DNA of 64,000 nt. Origin: Aequorivita vladivostokensis. Its GTDB lineage: Bacteria > Bacteroidota > Bacteroidia > Flavobacteriales > Flavobacteriaceae. The notes under the pieces were generated by a model. It was not told the origin of the DNA. It searched no databases and was given only the letters and a program-made list of their open reading frames with translations. The position numbers and the translations under genes are program-made. The stretch is from assembly GCF_000952855.1 (NCBI RefSeq), contig NZ_JSVU01000002.1, forward strand, positions 310,001 through 374,000. The letters run 5' to 3'. Numbering within the stretch: position 1 is the first letter of the stretch; every line of letters begins with the position of its first letter. Below are positions 34,181 to 43,094 of the stretch, piece by piece.

Positions 34181-34827
34181 TATATTTCCAATTTTTCAAT
34201 AAAAGGGTCAAAATAAACCCCTACTGGCGTAATAAGCTGATAGGCTATTGTCTTCCCGTTACGGGTAATAAAGTACAGAGCGTTGTAATACTCAAAGTTC
34301 TTCGCTTCGGAAGAAATTTTATAGACGCTTTTAAAGATACAGTTCTTTGGGTAGCCCACATATTTAGCGGTAATTTTTTCGTAGGAAGAGCTGGCGTCCA
34401 ATAGATTTTCAGTTTGGGTACGCATCATTCCCAAAAACAATTGGGCATCTTTTTTTGAAATTTCCATATAGGGAATTCCAAAAACCAAACAGGTGGAACC
34501 CGATTCCTTATCAAAATATATATACAGCTCTCCGTCCAGACTTGCTTTTTGGTTGATGTTCACAATCTGTGCATTGGCTTCCTCTTCGGAAAGTTTCTCC
34601 TTTAAGGTCTGCTGGTATTCTGCCATCGAGTAGCGTTCAAAGCTAAGGGGCAGAAAAACCCGTGCGCCATCTTCTTCCAAAAAATGATATTCGCCTTTTA
34701 GTTCCAGCTCTCGATTGCCTTCCTTTAATTCCATCCAATCCACTACCTGTTTGCCAACCTCCAGACAGGAAAAAAGTGTGGTTGCCAATAAGGCGGCAAG
34801 TAGGAAGAAGGCCGATTTTTTAAACAT
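34180..34827 (-). CDS. Putative lipoprotein in the mutase operon
   Basis: 215 residues from ATG 34827: [21 protein letters not shown] is a lipobox signal (LFSC). The mature protein is a soluble alpha-beta protein with no domain I know. The frame is open further to 34869, but that would bury the signal. Its last base is shared with the first base of the mutase large-subunit gene, so it is translated in the same operon. It may be a periplasmic or outer-membrane accessory; no direct link to mutase chemistry is visible. Confidence 0.8.
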   Translation of the reverse strand: MFKKSAFFLLAALLATTLFSCLEVGKQVVDWMELKEGNRELELKGEYHFLEEDGARVFLPLSFERYSMAEYQQTLKEKLSEEEANAQIVNINQKASLDGELYIYFDKESGSTCLVFGIPYMEISKKDAQLFLGMMRTQTENLLDASSSYEKITAKYVGYPKNCIFKSVYKISSEAKNFEYYNALYFITRNGKTIAYQLITPVGVYFDPFIEKLEI

Positions 34828-34831
34828 AATA

Positions 34832-35005
34832 CTACAGACTGTTTGTTGCCAAATAAATTCCGAAGCCAATCAAAAGGATTGCCGTTACCAAAAATAGATA
34901 GCGGTAATATTTTGATTTGCTGAGTTTTTTGAGTCGGATAAGAATGGCAAGACCCAAAATGGCGAAAATAATACCTACGATAACTTTTAGTGCTTCTATA
35001 CTCAT
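34832..35005 (-). CDS. Small membrane protein (57 residues) within the mutase operon
   Basis: ATG at 35005 overlaps the stop of the small mutase subunit by 4 bp, and its stop at 34832 is 5 nt before the lipoprotein start. It has two membrane helices (VIVGIIFAILGLAILI and YLFLVTAILLIGFGIYLA) with a basic loop RLKKLSKSKYYR between them. No family recognised. Tight spacing on both sides makes it a translated gene rather than chance. Confidence 0.7.
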   Translation of the reverse strand: MSIEALKVIVGIIFAILGLAILIRLKKLSKSKYYRYLFLVTAILLIGFGIYLATNSL

Positions 35006-36393
35006 GATTCAGTTTTTAAGCGTTCCTGTTCCGTGATTTCTGATAATCTCTTTTCAACTATTGGGGCGATTAGGGTTTTGGTGGGGTTGTGTTTTACGAA
35101 AGGGAAAAGTTCCAAATCGCCTTTCATTCGGTCGTTTTTGTTGGGGTGATAGTTTGTGCCCAATAATTTCAGTTCGCCACTGTCAAAAAGTTGTTGTTCC
35201 TTTTCGGCGCTTTCCTTTATTTTCTTTTGAATGGTTCCATCCTTTAACTGCTGTAGAAAACCGCCGCCCTTTTCTATTTCCTTAAACAATTGAAGCGCTT
35301 TTTCGGCCAATTCATCTGTGAGGCTTTCAATATAATAGGTTCCGTCTACAGGATTGCTGACCGTGTCGAAATAACTTTCGTGCTTTAAGATAAGCAGTTG
35401 GTTGCGGGCAATGCGCTCGCCAAACTCATTGCTCTTGTGGTAGAGCGCATCATACGGCAAATTGCAAACAGTATCGGCCCCGCCCAAAATTGCGCTCATA
35501 CATTCGGTGGTGCTGCGGAGTAGGTTTACATTGTAATCGTAAAGGGTTTTGTTTCGTTTTGAAGGGGTGGATATAATGTGGCAGGTTTCGGATGTTCCGT
35601 ATTCCTTTGCCAGGGCTGCGTAAAGTTTACGCAGAGCCCGGATTTTTGCTATTTCGAAGAAGTAGTTTGGGCCTGTGGCGAGCTTGAAGGTTAAACTTAA
35701 AGGTTGCTTCGTTTCAGTCGCAATGTGATTTAAATATTCATTGGCATGCGCGAGGGCATAAGCCAGTTGCTGCACTATATTGGCACCGGCGTTTTGATAT
35801 AAAGTTGCATCAACGGAAAGTAGGTTTTGCGAAGGATTCTTTTCAAAAATACTGTCCAGAATTTCGTGGTCCTTTTTCAAATTATGAAACCAGTTGCCCG
35901 TGCGGGCGAGATTTCCTATTAAATCTATATTGTAATAAACTATTGCTTTTCTCTCCGAATTGGCAGGTAGGTCTGAAAAGAATTTGATGAGCTTATTATA
36001 AAATGCTTCGGAAAGGAATGTTAGGTTGAAGTAGATTGAAGCCGTTTCAAAAGGAAAATTTTTAAACACGGTTTTTGGGTCAAATTCTTCCGCGGCACTA
36101 AAAATAATTGCCTCCGCCCCTCTTTCCACGGCATCCAAGGCTATATTATTTGCTATTTTTTCATCGTCGATAAAGATTTTTTGGGCAATTTTCCACGACT
36201 TCGGCTGCCCGGGAATGGATTGGAATTCTTCCTCGAAATCGTCTTGGTGGTAAAACGGTTTCACGTGAATCCCTTCGGGACTTTGCCAAACCAAGGTTTC
36301 GTTATAGTCGGCGCCCTTTAAATCGTACTGAATTTTTTGTTTCCACTGTTTTGCGGAAACTTCATCAAAATCCTCGAACAAAAAATCACTCAT
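35002..36393 (-). CDS. mutA: Methylmalonyl-CoA mutase, small subunit
   Basis: 463-residue catalytically inactive partner of the mutase heterodimer. It has the barrel domain (WQSPEGIHVKPFYHQDDF, LATGPNYFFEIAKIRALRKLYAA, TECMSAILGGADTVCNLPYDALYH) but ends before any C-terminal cobalamin-binding domain, shorter than actinobacterial small subunits of about 620. That short form is usual in flavobacteria as I recall. Overlaps the FtsB/DivIC-like gene by 4 bp upstream. Confidence 0.93.
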   Translation of the reverse strand: MSDFLFEDFDEVSAKQWKQKIQYDLKGADYNETLVWQSPEGIHVKPFYHQDDFEEEFQSIPGQPKSWKIAQKIFIDDEKIANNIALDAVERGAEAIIFSAAEEFDPKTVFKNFPFETASIYFNLTFLSEAFYNKLIKFFSDLPANSERKAIVYYNIDLIGNLARTGNWFHNLKKDHEILDSIFEKNPSQNLLSVDATLYQNAGANIVQQLAYALAHANEYLNHIATETKQPLSLTFKLATGPNYFFEIAKIRALRKLYAALAKEYGTSETCHIISTPSKRNKTLYDYNVNLLRSTTECMSAILGGADTVCNLPYDALYHKSNEFGERIARNQLLILKHESYFDTVSNPVDGTYYIESLTDELAEKALQLFKEIEKGGGFLQQLKDGTIQKKIKESAEKEQQLFDSGELKLLGTNYHPNKNDRMKGDLELFPFVKHNPTKTLIAPIVEKRLSEITEQERLKTES

Positions 36394-36722
36394 CGCTTTT
36401 CTTCTTTTTTGATACTGTCTTCGTGCTCAATTATATAAATATCTTCGTTTTCCTTTTTCAAATAATACTTTTCGCGGGCAAATTTCTCCATCTCATTGCT
36501 GTCCTCCATTTTTTTGATGAAGCTTTTATCGCGGTCTATTTCCTGTTGGTAGAATTCAGCGTTGTCTTCCAAAGCATTGATATCACTATCCAATTCGTGA
36601 TGAATAAGGTATGAATTGGCGTCGAAAAAAATCATCCAAACAATAAAAAGGATAAGGATAAGCACATATTTATTGCTTATAAACCGTACCCACTTTTTAT
36701 TTTTAAACTCCTTTAAATTCAC
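36390..36722 (-). CDS. Septum formation initiator, FtsB/DivIC type
   Basis: 110-residue bitopic membrane protein: short cytoplasmic N-terminus, helix YVLILILFIVWMIFFDANSYLI (about 19-40), then a coiled coil (about 45-100) with the FAREKYYLKKENEDIYIIE end typical of FtsB/DivIC. It takes part in the FtsQLB divisome core. Lies between uridine kinase and mutase small subunit with 4-bp overlaps on both sides. Confidence 0.9.
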   Translation of the reverse strand: MNLKEFKNKKWVRFISNKYVLILILFIVWMIFFDANSYLIHHELDSDINALEDNAEFYQQEIDRDKSFIKKMEDSNEMEKFAREKYYLKKENEDIYIIEHEDSIKKEEKR

Positions 36723-37339
36723 GATTCGGTATAACTTATTTTTTGGTGGATAATGCTTCTTATAACGTTTACCGCTACTGTATTGTATTTATTTGTTGGA
36801 ATGATAATATCCGCAAATTCCTTGGTCGGTTCTATAAATTGCTGGTGCATCGGTTTTAGCGTGGTTTGGTAGCGGTTCAGCACTTCCTCCAAATCGCGGC
36901 CGCGGGTGGCTATGTCGCGTTTCAACCTTCGTATCAAGCGTTCGTCACTATCTGCGTGCACGAAAATTTTTATATCGAACATTTCGCGAATGTCTGGATG
37001 CGCCAAGATTAAAATTCCTTCCACAATAATAACCTTTTTTGGAAAGGTAGTAATTGTTTCCCCAGTTCTATTGTGCTCCACAAAGGAATAGACGGGCTGC
37101 TCAAAGGAATTCCCTTCGCGAAGCTCCTTTAAATGCCCTACCAACAAATCGAAATCGATGGCCTTGGGATGGTCAAAATTTATTTTTACGCGCTCTTCCA
37201 AGGAGAGATGACTGGTATCGTGATAATAAGAATCTTGGGAAATAACGCAAACTTCATCTGCGGGAAGCTCTGCGACTATTTGGTCCACTACTGTTGTTTT
37301 TCCGCTGCCGGTGCCGCCGGCAATGCCAATTATGAGCAT
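36719..37339 (-). CDS. udk: Uridine kinase
   Basis: 206-residue P-loop kinase that phosphorylates uridine and cytidine in pyrimidine salvage. Marks: IGIAGGTGSGKTTVVDQI (P-loop), ISQDSYYHDTSHLSLEERVKINFDHP, FVEHNRTGET, VIIVEGILILAHPDIREMFDIKIFVHAD and RRLKRDIATRGRDLEEVLNRY. First gene of the operon udk, ftsB-like, mutA, 57-aa protein, lipoprotein, scpA. Confidence 0.96.
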   Translation of the reverse strand: MLIIGIAGGTGSGKTTVVDQIVAELPADEVCVISQDSYYHDTSHLSLEERVKINFDHPKAIDFDLLVGHLKELREGNSFEQPVYSFVEHNRTGETITTFPKKVIIVEGILILAHPDIREMFDIKIFVHADSDERLIRRLKRDIATRGRDLEEVLNRYQTTLKPMHQQFIEPTKEFADIIIPTNKYNTVAVNVIRSIIHQKISYTES

Positions 37340-37373
37340 ATTTTAAAGGTTTATACAAAGGTAGGGAAAAAAG

Positions 37374-37548
37374 GTTTCACGTTTCTTGTTTCAAGTTTCA
37401 GGTTCTGAAAAGAGTCGATGAGTTTATGAGTTTAAAAGTTTAGGGGTTTAGAAAAACGTAAGTAATGCTAAACTCATCGACTTCTAAACTCATCGACTTT
37501 AATTTAGTATCCCGTATCTCGTATTTCGTATTTTGTATTTCACACTTC
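37374..37548. repeat. Dense block of 7- and 8-bp arrays with 13-base inverted repeats
   Basis: Four parts: GTTTCAA-type 7-bp array (about 37374-37406); GAGTTTAT-type 8-bp array (about 37419-37450); TAAACTCATCGAC twice at a 16-bp step (37469-37481, 37485-37497), the exact complement of the 13 bases at 37414-37426; and GTATTTC-type 7-bp array (about 37508-37542). The last carries the -33 box of the next gene. Confidence 0.85.
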
Positions 37549-37561
37549 TTTCCTATTTTTG
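37532..37561 (+). promoter_or_regulatory. Promoter of the WbqC-like gene
   Basis: TTTG at 37532-37535, 18 nt, TATTTTTG at 37554-37561. The -7 box ends 2 nt before the first candidate ATG (37564), so the mRNA should be leaderless or nearly so. The -33 box lies inside the 7-bp array. Confidence 0.78.
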
Positions 37562-37563
37562 AA

Positions 37564-38190
37564 ATGATGAAAACAATCCTCCTCCATCCCTCCTATTTTC
37601 CGTCCATTGAGCAGATGGCTGCGGTGGCGAAGGCCGATAAAGTGATTTTTGAAGTGGAGGACAACTACCAAAAGCAAACCTACCGCAACCGTGCCTACAT
37701 TGCGCACAGCAACGGTCGGCTTTTGCTGAACATTCCGATAAAACACACGGGGAAACGCAGAAAAACGAAGGATGTAGTGGTTGAAAATGATTTTCCGTGG
37801 CAGGAACAGCACTGGAAGAGTTTGCAGAGCGCGTACCGAACCTCTCCTTTTTTTGAATATTACGAAGACGATTTGGAGCCATTGTTCACCGAAACTGTCA
37901 GCAACTTGATGGAACACAATCTAAAAATATTCAACTTGCTGTGTGAACTGATTGGGATTGATGTTGAAATTTCAAAAACTACTTCCTTCGAAAAAAATCC
38001 TGATATAACCGATTTGCGCATTTTGGTAGATGCAAAAAGAAAAACAAATTTTAAAGCCGAAGAATACACGCAGGTGCATCAGGCTAACCATCCTTTTCTG
38101 CCCAATCTTTCGGTTTTGGACTTACTTTTCAATGAAGGGCCGAACGCCTTGAATTATTTGGAAAAGCAACAGTTAAATATTACAGAATAA
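37564..38190 (+). CDS. WbqC-family protein
   Basis: 208-residue protein (207 if the second of two adjacent ATGs is used). Marks: LLHPSYFPSIEQMAAVAKADKVIFEVEDNYQKQTYRNRAYIAHSNG, then PWQEQHWKSLQSAYRTSPFFEYY and HPFLPNLSVLDLLFNEGPNA. WbqC-like proteins are linked to polysaccharide synthesis; mechanism unknown. The frame is open to 37465, but that part is repeat and promoter sequence. Confidence 0.92.
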   Translation: MMKTILLHPSYFPSIEQMAAVAKADKVIFEVEDNYQKQTYRNRAYIAHSNGRLLLNIPIKHTGKRRKTKDVVVENDFPWQEQHWKSLQSAYRTSPFFEYYEDDLEPLFTETVSNLMEHNLKIFNLLCELIGIDVEISKTTSFEKNPDITDLRILVDAKRKTNFKAEEYTQVHQANHPFLPNLSVLDLLFNEGPNALNYLEKQQLNITE

Positions 38191-38226
38191 AATAGGTTTT
38201 TGTTAATTGCTAATTGGTAATTGAAT

Positions 38227-39243
38227 TCACCACCCCACCGTAGCCCGAACGGCATAATGGTCGGAAAAAGTTTTCTTCAAAGTATCGAATGACAGTATAT
38301 CGAGCCCATTTGAAGCAAAGATATAATCGATTCGCATCGGGAAACCCTCAAACTTGAAGGTGGTCCCCAACCCATTGCCCCGCTCGCGGAAAGCGTCCTG
38401 CATTCCGTCTTTCAATTTTCGATAACTGTACGAAAAAGGCGTATTGTTGAAATCTCCGGAAAGAATCACCGGATGATTGGTTTTCGCTTTGTGTTCCAAG
38501 ATGGCCGCTACCTGTTGCTGTTGCATTTCAAAGGCACGCGACACCCGTTTGCGAAGTTTTTCGTTATCGCTTTCCTGTAAAAAACTTACCCGAGGAATAA
38601 TGCCAAGCGACTGCAAATGTAAGCTGTAAATGCGAAGGGTATCCGCGCCCTTTACCACATCGGCGTAAAGCGTATTGTTATAGGTATCCTCAAAATCGAA
38701 GGCCCCGGTATTTACCAACGGATATTTTGAAAATATAGCGTGACCCAATTTTGCCTTTTCAGATTTAAAGTGAATGTATTGATAGGGATAGCCCGAAAAG
38801 TCGATAATATTGGGGTTGTAGTATTCCTGCACGCAGACCACGTCGGGATTTTCCTCAAAAAGCATTTCAGCAATTATTTGAGGTGCATCGGTGTCTGGAT
38901 TTTTTTCGTAGGCATTAAAAAGCCGCACATTGTAAGATAAAACACTGAGGGTATTTTTATATTGGGAAGCGTCGCCTTCCGAGGAAACTTCGTAGAATAC
39001 GTTGAAGTAAAAATAGGAAATCAAAAGTACGGTGAACGACACTAAGAATCTGCGCCTAAACTGCACGGCCCAATAGATTGCGAAGATTATATTCACAATT
39101 ATTAGCAATGAGACCACCAAACTCAGCAAGGACAGTGTCGGGAAACTTTTGGGCGGCAAATACGGCAGAACAAAGGAAATCAACAATAAAAATGCCGCGA
39201 GCAGATTGCCCCAGTAAATGAATTTGTTGAGAGATTTCCGCAT
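38227..39243 (-). CDS. Endonuclease/exonuclease/phosphatase-family membrane protein
   Basis: 338 residues. Two or three membrane helices at 12-80 (LLAAFLLLISFVLPYLPP and following), then an EEP-fold catalytic domain: SYNVRLFNAYEK, DVVCVQEYY, ILSGDFNNTPFSYSYRKL, IDYIFASNGLDILS and the terminal SDHYAVRATV with catalytic Asp-His. Such proteins hydrolyse phosphodiester or phosphomonoester bonds in the periplasm or at the membrane. Last gene of a minus-strand run with rhomboids and mutL. Confidence 0.92.
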   Translation of the reverse strand: MRKSLNKFIYWGNLLAAFLLLISFVLPYLPPKSFPTLSLLSLVVSLLIIVNIIFAIYWAVQFRRRFLVSFTVLLISYFYFNVFYEVSSEGDASQYKNTLSVLSYNVRLFNAYEKNPDTDAPQIIAEMLFEENPDVVCVQEYYNPNIIDFSGYPYQYIHFKSEKAKLGHAIFSKYPLVNTGAFDFEDTYNNTLYADVVKGADTLRIYSLHLQSLGIIPRVSFLQESDNEKLRKRVSRAFEMQQQQVAAILEHKAKTNHPVILSGDFNNTPFSYSYRKLKDGMQDAFRERGNGLGTTFKFEGFPMRIDYIFASNGLDILSFDTLKKTFSDHYAVRATVGW

Positions 39244-39246
39244 GGG

Positions 39247-40122
39247 TTAGTCGTCTTTTCCGGCCTTGAACAGAAAGTCCTTTTCTTCCTTTGTAAGACT
39301 TTCGTAGCCACTTTTGCCTATTTTGTCCAAAATACTGTCCACCTTTTTTTGGTTTTCAGATTTTTCGGCCTTTGATGTAGAACGTCGTGGGGCAGGTTGT
39401 GTTGTGCGGTGTACTTTTTTAAACGGCTTTTTGGCGCGGGGCTTAAAAAGATTGGCTACCCAATCCATAAAATTCTCGAACCACTTGCCAATGTCGTTTC
39501 CCTTAGCGAGTTGAACCGCATAGATATAACCGAAAATTGCGCCACCCACATGGGCCATCAATCCGCCTGCATTGCCTGATGAAGGTATGCGGACCAAATC
39601 AAAAAGGAACAGAAAAAGCGCAATATGCCAAAGTTTTATGGTGAAGGTAAAGATTCGCACTTCGGTAGTCGGGGTGTAGGTGGCGATAAAAACCATCAGG
39701 GCCGTAACTGCTCCCGAGGCGCCAATTAAAAATCCGCGTTGCATTTCAAAAACCGGAAAAAAGTTATAGGACAAAATAAATAACAGCCCGCCAAATGCAG
39801 CCCCCAACAGATAGATGGTCAACAGGCGTTTTCCCGTAAAAAGGTTGAGCACAAACTGCCCAAACCAGTACAGCCAAAGCATATTAAAAAGAATATGGAA
39901 AAAGCCGAAATGTAAAAACCCATATGTAATAAGCGTCCACGGCCGAAACAAAAGGGTGTCGAAATCATCGCCTAAAACAAACCATCGAGAGAAATATTGC
40001 GGACTCACACTCAAAAAGAAGGACCCCAACCTTACCACCAAAAATGCCGCTACATTGATGACAATGAGCTTTACCAAAATATTGGCGGTTTTATACTTAT
40101 ATGAAAGACTGGTTGCTGCCAT
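39247..40122 (-). CDS. Rhomboid-family intramembrane serine protease, with C-terminal tail
   Basis: 291 residues from ATG 40122. Six helices; active site GASGAVTALMVF (Ser) and MAHVGGAIFGYIYA (His); WTLITYGFLHFGFFHILFNMLWLYWFG is the conserved HxxxN-type core. A cytoplasmic tail of about 90 residues, rich in Lys/Arg/Thr/Pro, ends EEKDFLFKAGKDD, a short domain seen on Bacteroidota rhomboids. Directly follows another rhomboid gene (2 nt). Confidence 0.93.
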   Translation of the reverse strand: MAATSLSYKYKTANILVKLIVINVAAFLVVRLGSFFLSVSPQYFSRWFVLGDDFDTLLFRPWTLITYGFLHFGFFHILFNMLWLYWFGQFVLNLFTGKRLLTIYLLGAAFGGLLFILSYNFFPVFEMQRGFLIGASGAVTALMVFIATYTPTTEVRIFTFTIKLWHIALFLFLFDLVRIPSSGNAGGLMAHVGGAIFGYIYAVQLAKGNDIGKWFENFMDWVANLFKPRAKKPFKKVHRTTQPAPRRSTSKAEKSENQKKVDSILDKIGKSGYESLTKEEKDFLFKAGKDD

Positions 40123-40124
40123 AG

Positions 40125-40868
40125 TTAATTCCAACGATGGTTATCAAAACTGTTCTTTTTCCAGTACCACGCCATGATAAAACCGAAGAGCGCGCCACCA
40201 ATGTGGGCCCAATGCGCAATACCCGTGGCGGTTCCGGTAATGCCAAAAATTAAATCCAATAAGATTATTCCGGGGATGAAATATTTCGCCTTAATTGGAA
40301 TTGGCAGAAAGATTAACATCAGTTCAATATTCGGGAACATAATTCCGAAGGCAACCAAAATTCCATAAACCGCCCCGGAAGCTCCCAGAGCCAAGCCGTT
40401 ATAAGATTGCGCCATGGCCTGGATATTTTCCATGGAAACGGTGTCCAAAACCGCCCTGCTACCGCCGTTGCCGCCTGATAAATAACTCATTACTTCAGCT
40501 TCACTCCAGCCGCCAGCAATTAGCGCGTCCATAACACTGTGAATCTGGAAATAATTTACCAAAGTATGGATAATGGCTGCGCCCAAACCCGCTGAAAAGT
40601 AGAAGAAAAGAAACTTTTTTTGTCCCCAGCGCATTTCCAACGGTGAACCAAAAGCCCAGAGCGCATACATATTAAAAAGTATGTGGAATATAGACGACGG
40701 GTCGTGCATAAACATATGCGTGATAGGCTGCCAATATTGAAAATTGGGGTTTTCAAAATAGTAAAGCGCAAACAACTTAATCGATAAGTCACCAATAATA
40801 AATGATCCTATATAAAAGATCACATTCAGTATTAAAAGAAATTTTACGGTATCGGTTATTCTTCCCAT
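40125..40868 (-). CDS. Rhomboid-family intramembrane serine protease
   Basis: 247 residues, about six helices. Catalytic pair: Ser in LALGASGAVYGILVAFG and His in IAHWAHIGGALFGFIMAWY; QPITHMFMHDPSSIFHILFNMYALWAFG is the HxxxN loop. A polar insertion of about 45 residues (SVMDALIAGGWSEAEVMSYL to QAMAQSYNG) lies between helices. One base separates it from mutL, and the second rhomboid follows, so the pair is likely a gene duplication under one promoter. Confidence 0.94.
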   Translation of the reverse strand: MGRITDTVKFLLILNVIFYIGSFIIGDLSIKLFALYYFENPNFQYWQPITHMFMHDPSSIFHILFNMYALWAFGSPLEMRWGQKKFLFFYFSAGLGAAIIHTLVNYFQIHSVMDALIAGGWSEAEVMSYLSGGNGGSRAVLDTVSMENIQAMAQSYNGLALGASGAVYGILVAFGIMFPNIELMLIFLPIPIKAKYFIPGIILLDLIFGITGTATGIAHWAHIGGALFGFIMAWYWKKNSFDNHRWN

Positions 40869-42713
40869 TTACATAAATTTTTTATCGAGGTCACTTACGT
40901 CCATCGTTGTAAAAACCAGCTTGTTATTTGGCGAAACGGAAGGTTCTTTGCATGCAAATAATTGATTGATTAAATGCTCCCGTTCTTCCCTGTTCAGTGA
41001 AACTCCTGTTTTTATGGCCATACTCGCGGCCATGGATTTTGCAAGCATATCGTTCTGGCTAAAACCACTTTCGGGCACTTCTTCCTTTATGTCGTGCACC
41101 AACTGGCTGAGCAAATTTACAACATGGCTTTCCAAAATCATCACGGGAATACCGCTAATCTCAATCGTTTCCTCTTTTATTTCCGAAAAAATAAAGCCCG
41201 TGTGCTCCAATTGCTCACGTACTTTTTCAATAATTTCCAAATCGGGCTTTGAAAAATGCAGTTGCAGCGGAAACAACAATTGCTGGCTCACCGCTTCCTT
41301 TACAGTAATATTTTTTAACAGCTCTTCGTAAAGTATGCGCTGGTGCGCCAGGTTTTGATGGATAACCATCATTCCGTTTTTCAGCGGGCTCACGATATAT
41401 TTATTTTGAAGCTGAAAAGTTGTTTGGCCAGTTTCGGTTTCGGTATTTTCAAAAAGACTTCCAGTTACTTCCTCGCTTTCAAACTCAATATCTCCCAAAT
41501 TGGAAACGGCAGCATTTTCATCATTTAAACCCACATATAAGGATTCCCACGAGGCAGACTGCTCTCTTTTAAAGGGAAAATTGATATTGCCTTGCTTTGG
41601 CTTTTCCTTAAAGGGATTAAAGTCGCGATCCACTTCAATGGAAGGCGCGGTGGGCGATTTTTTGCTGTATTCATAAGGTGTATCAAAACCCTTATCCCTT
41701 TCAAAGTCGAGCACGGGCGCAATATTGAACTGTCCCAAACTGTGCTTTACCGTGGCGCGGAGCATGGCGTAAATGGAATGCTCATCGTCAAACTTTATCT
41801 CGGTTTTTGTGGGATGTATGTTGATGTCAATGGAATGCGGATCTACTTCCAAAAAAAGAAAATAGCCCGGATGCACATCATTTTTCATCAAACCTTCAAA
41901 GGCCGATGAAACCGCGTGGTGCAAATACGGACTTTTTATAAAGCGGTCGTTTACAAAAAAGAACTGCTCGCCCCTGCTCTTTTTTCCGAATTCGGGTTTT
42001 AAAACAAAACCTTCAATTTTTAGGATTTCGGTTTCCTCGTGAACGGGAACCAGTTTTTCATTGGTTTTGCTTCCGAAGATATTTACGATACGTTGCCGCG
42101 AATTTGTCGATGGAAGATTGAAAACATCGCTTCCATTGTGAAGCATTTGAAACGCGACGTTTGGATGCGCCAAAGCCACGCGATGGAATTCATCAATTAT
42201 ATGACGGGTTTCCACAGGATTGCTTTTTAGAAAATTTCTTCGGGCGGGAATGTTGTAGAAAAGATTTTTTACTGAAATGGTCGTGCCCTTCGGAACTACT
42301 GCCGGATCCTGCGAAATTACTTTGCTGCCTTCAATGGTGAGATGCGTTCCTATTTCGGAATTTTCAGTTTTGGTTTTAAGCTCAACGTGCGCAATTGCAG
42401 CGATAGAAGCCAAAGCCTCGCCACGGAAACCTTTTGTATGAAGATTAAAAAGATCTTCGGCCGATTTGATTTTTGAAGTGGCGTGGCGCTCAAAACTGAG
42501 CCGGGCGTCGGTAACGCTCATCCCGATGCCGTTGTCGGTAACCTGCACGAGGGTTTTTCCCGCATCTTTAATTAGCAGTGTGATTGAAGTTGCTTTTGCG
42601 TCAATGGCGTTTTCCAACAATTCCTTCACTACCGAGGCGGGGCGTTGCACAACTTCGCCAGCTGCAATCTGGTTTGCAACGTGATCCGGTAATAACTGAA
42701 TAATGTCTGCCAT
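40869..42713 (-). CDS. mutL: DNA mismatch repair protein MutL
   Basis: 614-residue mismatch repair matchmaker. The GHKL ATPase domain has LPDHVANQIAAGEVVQRPASVVKELLENAIDA, DNGIGMS and TKGFRGEALASI; a C-terminal dimerisation domain begins near residue 430. The usual endonuclease motif DQHA(x)2E(x)4E is degenerate: this protein reads VIHQNLAHQRILYEE (near nt 41345-41380), losing the Asp, His and Glu ligands. It should therefore act without MutL nicking unless another site is used. Upstream of two rhomboid genes, in one run. Confidence 0.96.
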   Translation of the reverse strand: MADIIQLLPDHVANQIAAGEVVQRPASVVKELLENAIDAKATSITLLIKDAGKTLVQVTDNGIGMSVTDARLSFERHATSKIKSAEDLFNLHTKGFRGEALASIAAIAHVELKTKTENSEIGTHLTIEGSKVISQDPAVVPKGTTISVKNLFYNIPARRNFLKSNPVETRHIIDEFHRVALAHPNVAFQMLHNGSDVFNLPSTNSRQRIVNIFGSKTNEKLVPVHEETEILKIEGFVLKPEFGKKSRGEQFFFVNDRFIKSPYLHHAVSSAFEGLMKNDVHPGYFLFLEVDPHSIDINIHPTKTEIKFDDEHSIYAMLRATVKHSLGQFNIAPVLDFERDKGFDTPYEYSKKSPTAPSIEVDRDFNPFKEKPKQGNINFPFKREQSASWESLYVGLNDENAAVSNLGDIEFESEEVTGSLFENTETETGQTTFQLQNKYIVSPLKNGMMVIHQNLAHQRILYEELLKNITVKEAVSQQLLFPLQLHFSKPDLEIIEKVREQLEHTGFIFSEIKEETIEISGIPVMILESHVVNLLSQLVHDIKEEVPESGFSQNDMLAKSMAASMAIKTGVSLNREEREHLINQLFACKEPSVSPNNKLVFTTMDVSDLDKKFM

Positions 42714-42719
42714 TAAAAT

Positions 42720-43004
42720 TTATGCGTAGAAAATAGATAAATCGAATTCAATAATAAATAGGAAAAGTAGGACGAGAATGGCAATGATTACAATCAGCCT
42801 TCGGTTTGCGTTTCTGTCGGAAGATTGCCGCAAATCGGCCCAGGCGGTTTTAAATTTTCCCTTTAAGCCTTTGTTGTCGCCAACGGTGGTGCGGAATTGG
42901 TCAAATTTATGGCCCATTGCAAACGGGCTGCCTTCACCATCATGCTCAAAATGTCGCGGTTGATAACTGTACTTTTTGTTTTTTCTCTTGCCTATTAGTC
43001 CCAT
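42720..43004 (-). CDS. Small conserved membrane protein upstream of mutL
   Basis: 94 residues: basic N-terminus (GLIGKRKNKKYSYQPRHF), a hydrophilic middle, and one C-terminal membrane helix (RRLIVIIAILVLLFLFIIEF). Homologues sit between ribH and mutL in flavobacteria as I recall, sometimes mislabelled as riboflavin synthase. The C-tail-anchored layout places most of it in the cytoplasm. Function unknown. Confidence 0.78.
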   Translation of the reverse strand: MGLIGKRKNKKYSYQPRHFEHDGEGSPFAMGHKFDQFRTTVGDNKGLKGKFKTAWADLRQSSDRNANRRLIVIIAILVLLFLFIIEFDLSIFYA

Positions 43005-43094
43005 AATTGTCGTGCTTCAAAGTTACTTAATTCAATTAGGAATTCAGAATTATGAATTCAGAATTTAATTGTTTTTTGAACAATTACCATGCCG

